Below, in pieces: positions 6,134-7,577 of a stretch of DNA of 7,577 nucleotides. Every line of letters begins with the position of its first letter. The first letter of the stretch is position 1. The translations under genes were made by a program, and so were the position numbers. Under the pieces are notes generated by a model. The model searched no databases. It was not told where the DNA came from and was given only the letters and a program-made list of their open reading frames with translations. The DNA is taken from NCBI GenBank assembly GCA_021827245.1, contig JAKAWN010000336.1, positions 1-7,577 of the forward strand, given 5' to 3'. Source of the stretch: Acidobacteriota bacterium (lineage in GTDB: Bacteria; Acidobacteriota; Terriglobia; UBA7540).

Positions 6134-6859
6134 ATGGAAAAACTGCTGGCAGAGTTCAGAGAAAAGTTGAAAACTGCTGCGGGCGAGAACCTGAAGGCTA
6201 TGGTGCTTTTTGGTTCGGCGGCGCGCGGGGAATATCACGAGCGGCACTCTGATTTGAATGTGCTCTTGCTGCTGGAGCGAGCCCAGGCTGACGATCTTGA
6301 GGCCCTGCATCCGGCGGCGGAGTGGTGGGCAAGAAAGAAGTTTCCCGCGCCCCAAGTCTTCACTTTGGAGGAATTGCGCGCTTCGGCGGACATCTTTGCC
6401 ATTGAGCTCCTCGATATGAAGGCGCATCACAAGATGATTTACGGCGAGGATTTCTTCGGGGAACTGGCCGTTCCTCTTGAACTGCACCGGCTGCAGGTGG
6501 AGCGTGAGCTGCGGACGAACTGGGTGAAACTGCGGCAGGCGATTCTTCTGGCCCCACCCAAAGACCGCCCGCTCATCGCCCTGATGGATGCATCCGTGTC
6601 CACGTTCGTGACGCTCTTCCGGCACGCGCTGATTGCGCTGGGCGAGAACCCGCCGCAGGGCAGGCGCGAAGTTGTGGACGCCGTCGCGCGCCTGGTGGGG
6701 GCTAGCCCGGACGCCTTTACGATGGTCCTGGAAGTGCGGGAAGGAAAGCGCCAGGCCCGCGACGTGAAGGCGCGAGAGAGTTTGCGTGGATACCTGGAAC
6801 TGGTTGGACGAGTGACGGACGAAGTGGACCGCCGCCTCGCGCAGGGAGCCGAACGGTAG
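6134..6859 (+). CDS. Pol-beta-type nucleotidyltransferase domain protein
   Basis: ATG 6134 follows GGAG (6122-6125) by eight bases, and the gene begins 15 bp after the TPM stop. The 241-residue product has a minimal nucleotidyltransferase core at about 1-100: VLFGSAARG (24-32), SDLNVLLLL (39-47), and an IELLDMK strand (90-96) that can supply the third carboxylate (E91 or D94). Residues about 118-240 are Leu/Arg/Glu-rich and look all-helical, as in the helical partner domains of KNTase- or HEPN-like proteins, but I see no HEPN RxxxxH motif. The second canonical acid of DxD is Asn (N42). The protein could transfer a nucleotide to a protein or small molecule, or bind nucleotide without catalysis; the substrate is unknown. 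No signal peptide is present, so it is cytoplasmic, unlike its two neighbours. The arrangement suggests one operon with TPM and LemA. Confidence 0.9.
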   Translation: MEKLLAEFREKLKTAAGENLKAMVLFGSAARGEYHERHSDLNVLLLLERAQADDLEALHPAAEWWARKKFPAPQVFTLEELRASADIFAIELLDMKAHHKMIYGEDFFGELAVPLELHRLQVERELRTNWVKLRQAILLAPPKDRPLIALMDASVSTFVTLFRHALIALGENPPQGRREVVDAVARLVGASPDAFTMVLEVREGKRQARDVKARESLRGYLELVGRVTDEVDRRLAQGAER

Positions 6860-6861
6860 AG

Positions 6862-6877
6862 GCAATTCATGAATTGC
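6862..6877. promoter_or_regulatory. Perfect 16-bp palindrome upstream of lemA
   Basis: GCAATTCATGAATTGC reads the same on both strands. It lies three bases after the nucleotidyltransferase stop and 29 bases before the lemA ATG. A perfect 8+8 dyad with no spacer is a fair operator for a dimeric regulator. It also contains the ATG of a possible short leader ORF. No -35/-10 pair is obvious beside it. Confidence 0.45.
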
Positions 6878-6910
6878 GTTCACTTTTCACCGAAGGGGGA
6901 AGTCAGATGA
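6869..6910 (+). CDS. Possible 13-residue leader ORF coupled to lemA
   Basis: ATG 6869 opens MNCVHFSPKGEVR and ends in TGA 6908-6910, which overlaps the lemA ATG as ATGA. AGAGG (6858-6862) sits six bases before it and overlaps the TAG stop of the nucleotidyltransferase gene. The arrangement would couple translation of the preceding gene to lemA. The peptide has no recognisable function, and an ORF this short can arise by chance. Confidence 0.25.
   Translation: MNCVHFSPKGEVR
6894..6900 (+). promoter_or_regulatory. Ribosome binding site of lemA
   Basis: AGGGGGA lies six bases before ATG 6907. It favours this ATG over the in-frame TTG at 6874, which would add 11 residues (RSLFTEGGSQ-like) in front of an otherwise normal LemA N-terminus. 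Confidence 0.75.
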
Positions 6911-7488
6911 AAAAAGTCTGGGCGGTGCTGGGGGTAATTGTGCTGGCCGTGGTGATTTTCGGCGGCATGTACGTGAGCGCGCGAAACACCATGGTGCGGA
7001 AAAACGAAACGATCAAGTCTGACTGGGCGCAGGTGTCCGTGGTGCTGGAACGGCGCGCCGATTTGATTCCCAATCTCGTGGCGACGGTAAAGGGCGTGGC
7101 GGCGCAGGAAGTCACCGTGTTCACGGCCGTGGCCAACGCCCGGGCGAATTTGATGAACGCGCAGACGCCCAAGGACAAGATCGCCGCCAACCAGCAGCTT
7201 GACGGCGCGCTGGTCAAAGTGCTGGCGCTGACGGAAAATTATCCGCAGCTCCGGTCGAATGAAAGTTTTTTGAGATTGCAGGATGAGCTGGCAGGAACGG
7301 AAAACCGCATCGCGGTGGAGCGGCGCCGCTACGACGACGCCATCCAGGACTACAACGCCTATATCGGGCAGTTTCCCAACAACCTTTTTGCCGGCTGGGC
7401 GGGCTTCCAAAGGAATGACGCCTATTTTGCCGCCACGCCGGCCGCTCAACAGGTGCCCAAAGTGGAGTTTCCTGCGGCAAAACAGTAG
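6907..7488 (+). CDS. lemA: LemA family membrane protein
   Basis: The 193-residue product has the usual LemA length and order. It has a basic N-terminus (MKK) and one membrane helix (about 4-24). The long-helix region contains the family signature: SDWAQVSVVLERRADLIPNL (38-57), VKGVAAQE (61-68), VANARANL (75-82), LTENYPQLRSNESFLRLQDEL (108-128), RRRYDDAIQDYNAYIGQFPNN (139-159) and a Phe/Ala-rich end with AYFAATPAA (172-180). LemA proteins are membrane-anchored helical bundles of unsettled function that often pair with TPM-domain proteins; here the TPM gene is two genes upstream. A short peptide of Listeria LemA is a known antigen, but that says nothing about function here. The start is set by AGGGGGA at 6894-6900. 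A 47-bp gap from the nucleotidyltransferase gene contains a 16-bp palindrome, so the gene may have some control of its own. Confidence 0.96.
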   Translation: MKKVWAVLGVIVLAVVIFGGMYVSARNTMVRKNETIKSDWAQVSVVLERRADLIPNLVATVKGVAAQEVTVFTAVANARANLMNAQTPKDKIAANQQLDGALVKVLALTENYPQLRSNESFLRLQDELAGTENRIAVERRRYDDAIQDYNAYIGQFPNNLFAGWAGFQRNDAYFAATPAAQQVPKVEFPAAKQ

Positions 7489-7577
7489 CCGGCGAGCCCT
7501 GAACGGCCCCATTCTGCGCACGGAACCAGCTACAGGTTAATTGGGGGACCACCGTTTGGGTTGGCTGGGAGGCAGGG
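7489..7577. other. Terminal 89 bases, no feature seen
   Basis: After the lemA stop I see no ribosome binding site with a start codon, no hairpin followed by a T-run and no recognisable coding signal. The lemA operon may continue beyond the window. Confidence 0.5.

Noticed and set aside
6029..6883. 284-codon open frame on the minus strand
   Set aside because: It is antisense to the nucleotidyltransferase gene, which has a good ribosome binding site and family motifs; the reverse translation has neither.
6874..6906. TTG 6874 as the lemA start
   Set aside because: No ribosome binding site precedes it at a good distance, and the added residues do not fit LemA N-termini; ATG 6907 has AGGGGGA six bases upstream.
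6880..7521. 213-codon open frame on the minus strand
   Set aside because: It covers lemA in antisense and is rich in His/Arg without any motif; LemA is certain on the + strand.

Overview
The window looks like chromosomal DNA from a GC-rich, Gram-negative-type soil or sediment bacterium, most likely an Acidobacteriota member. This rests on three things: the YncE-propeller/alkaline-phosphatase fusion protein, the TPM - nucleotidyltransferase - LemA gene set, and signal peptides ending in '...VGQ' or '...ARAQ'. The phylum is an inference; there is no rRNA or other marker gene here. All intact genes lie on the + strand.

Layout. (1) 3-776: the 3' third of a glycoside hydrolase family 3 (BglX-type beta-glucosidase) gene, cut by the window edge. 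(2) 777-2180: about 1.4 kb without an intact gene, but not empty. It holds a short unassigned coding-like tract (808-1029), a frameshifted N-terminal remnant of a GH92 alpha-mannosidase (1095-1342), a strong 31-nt hairpin (1388-1418), an A-rich tract with many copies of an 11-bp unit AAAACGAACCG (1493-1655), a REP-like paired-hairpin element inside 13-bp direct repeats (1750-1874), and the first 32 codons of a dihydroorotase-like gene with an intact ribosome binding site (1969-2067). It reads as a graveyard of gene ends and small palindromic elements, and it suggests the GH3 gene once belonged to a larger glycan-degradation locus. (3) 2181-5063: a 960-residue secreted protein that joins a YVTN/YncE-type beta-propeller to a phosphoesterase domain of the alkaline phosphatase superfamily. 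It starts at TTG behind a near-perfect Shine-Dalgarno. (4) 5186-7488: a compact three-gene cluster of a TPM-domain membrane protein with a Gly-rich tail, a stand-alone Pol-beta-type nucleotidyltransferase with an unusual D-x-N active-site motif, and LemA. Between the last two lie a perfect 16-bp palindrome and a possible 13-codon leader ORF that overlaps the lemA start as ATGA.

How the genes may work together. The GH3 enzyme and the dead GH92 gene point to oligosaccharide breakdown. The propeller/phosphatase is probably an independent exported enzyme. LemA and TPM proteins often occur together as membrane-anchored envelope partners; a nucleotidyltransferase gene between them is the most interesting intact arrangement in the window. 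I saw no CRISPR array, tRNA, rRNA or complete insertion sequence.
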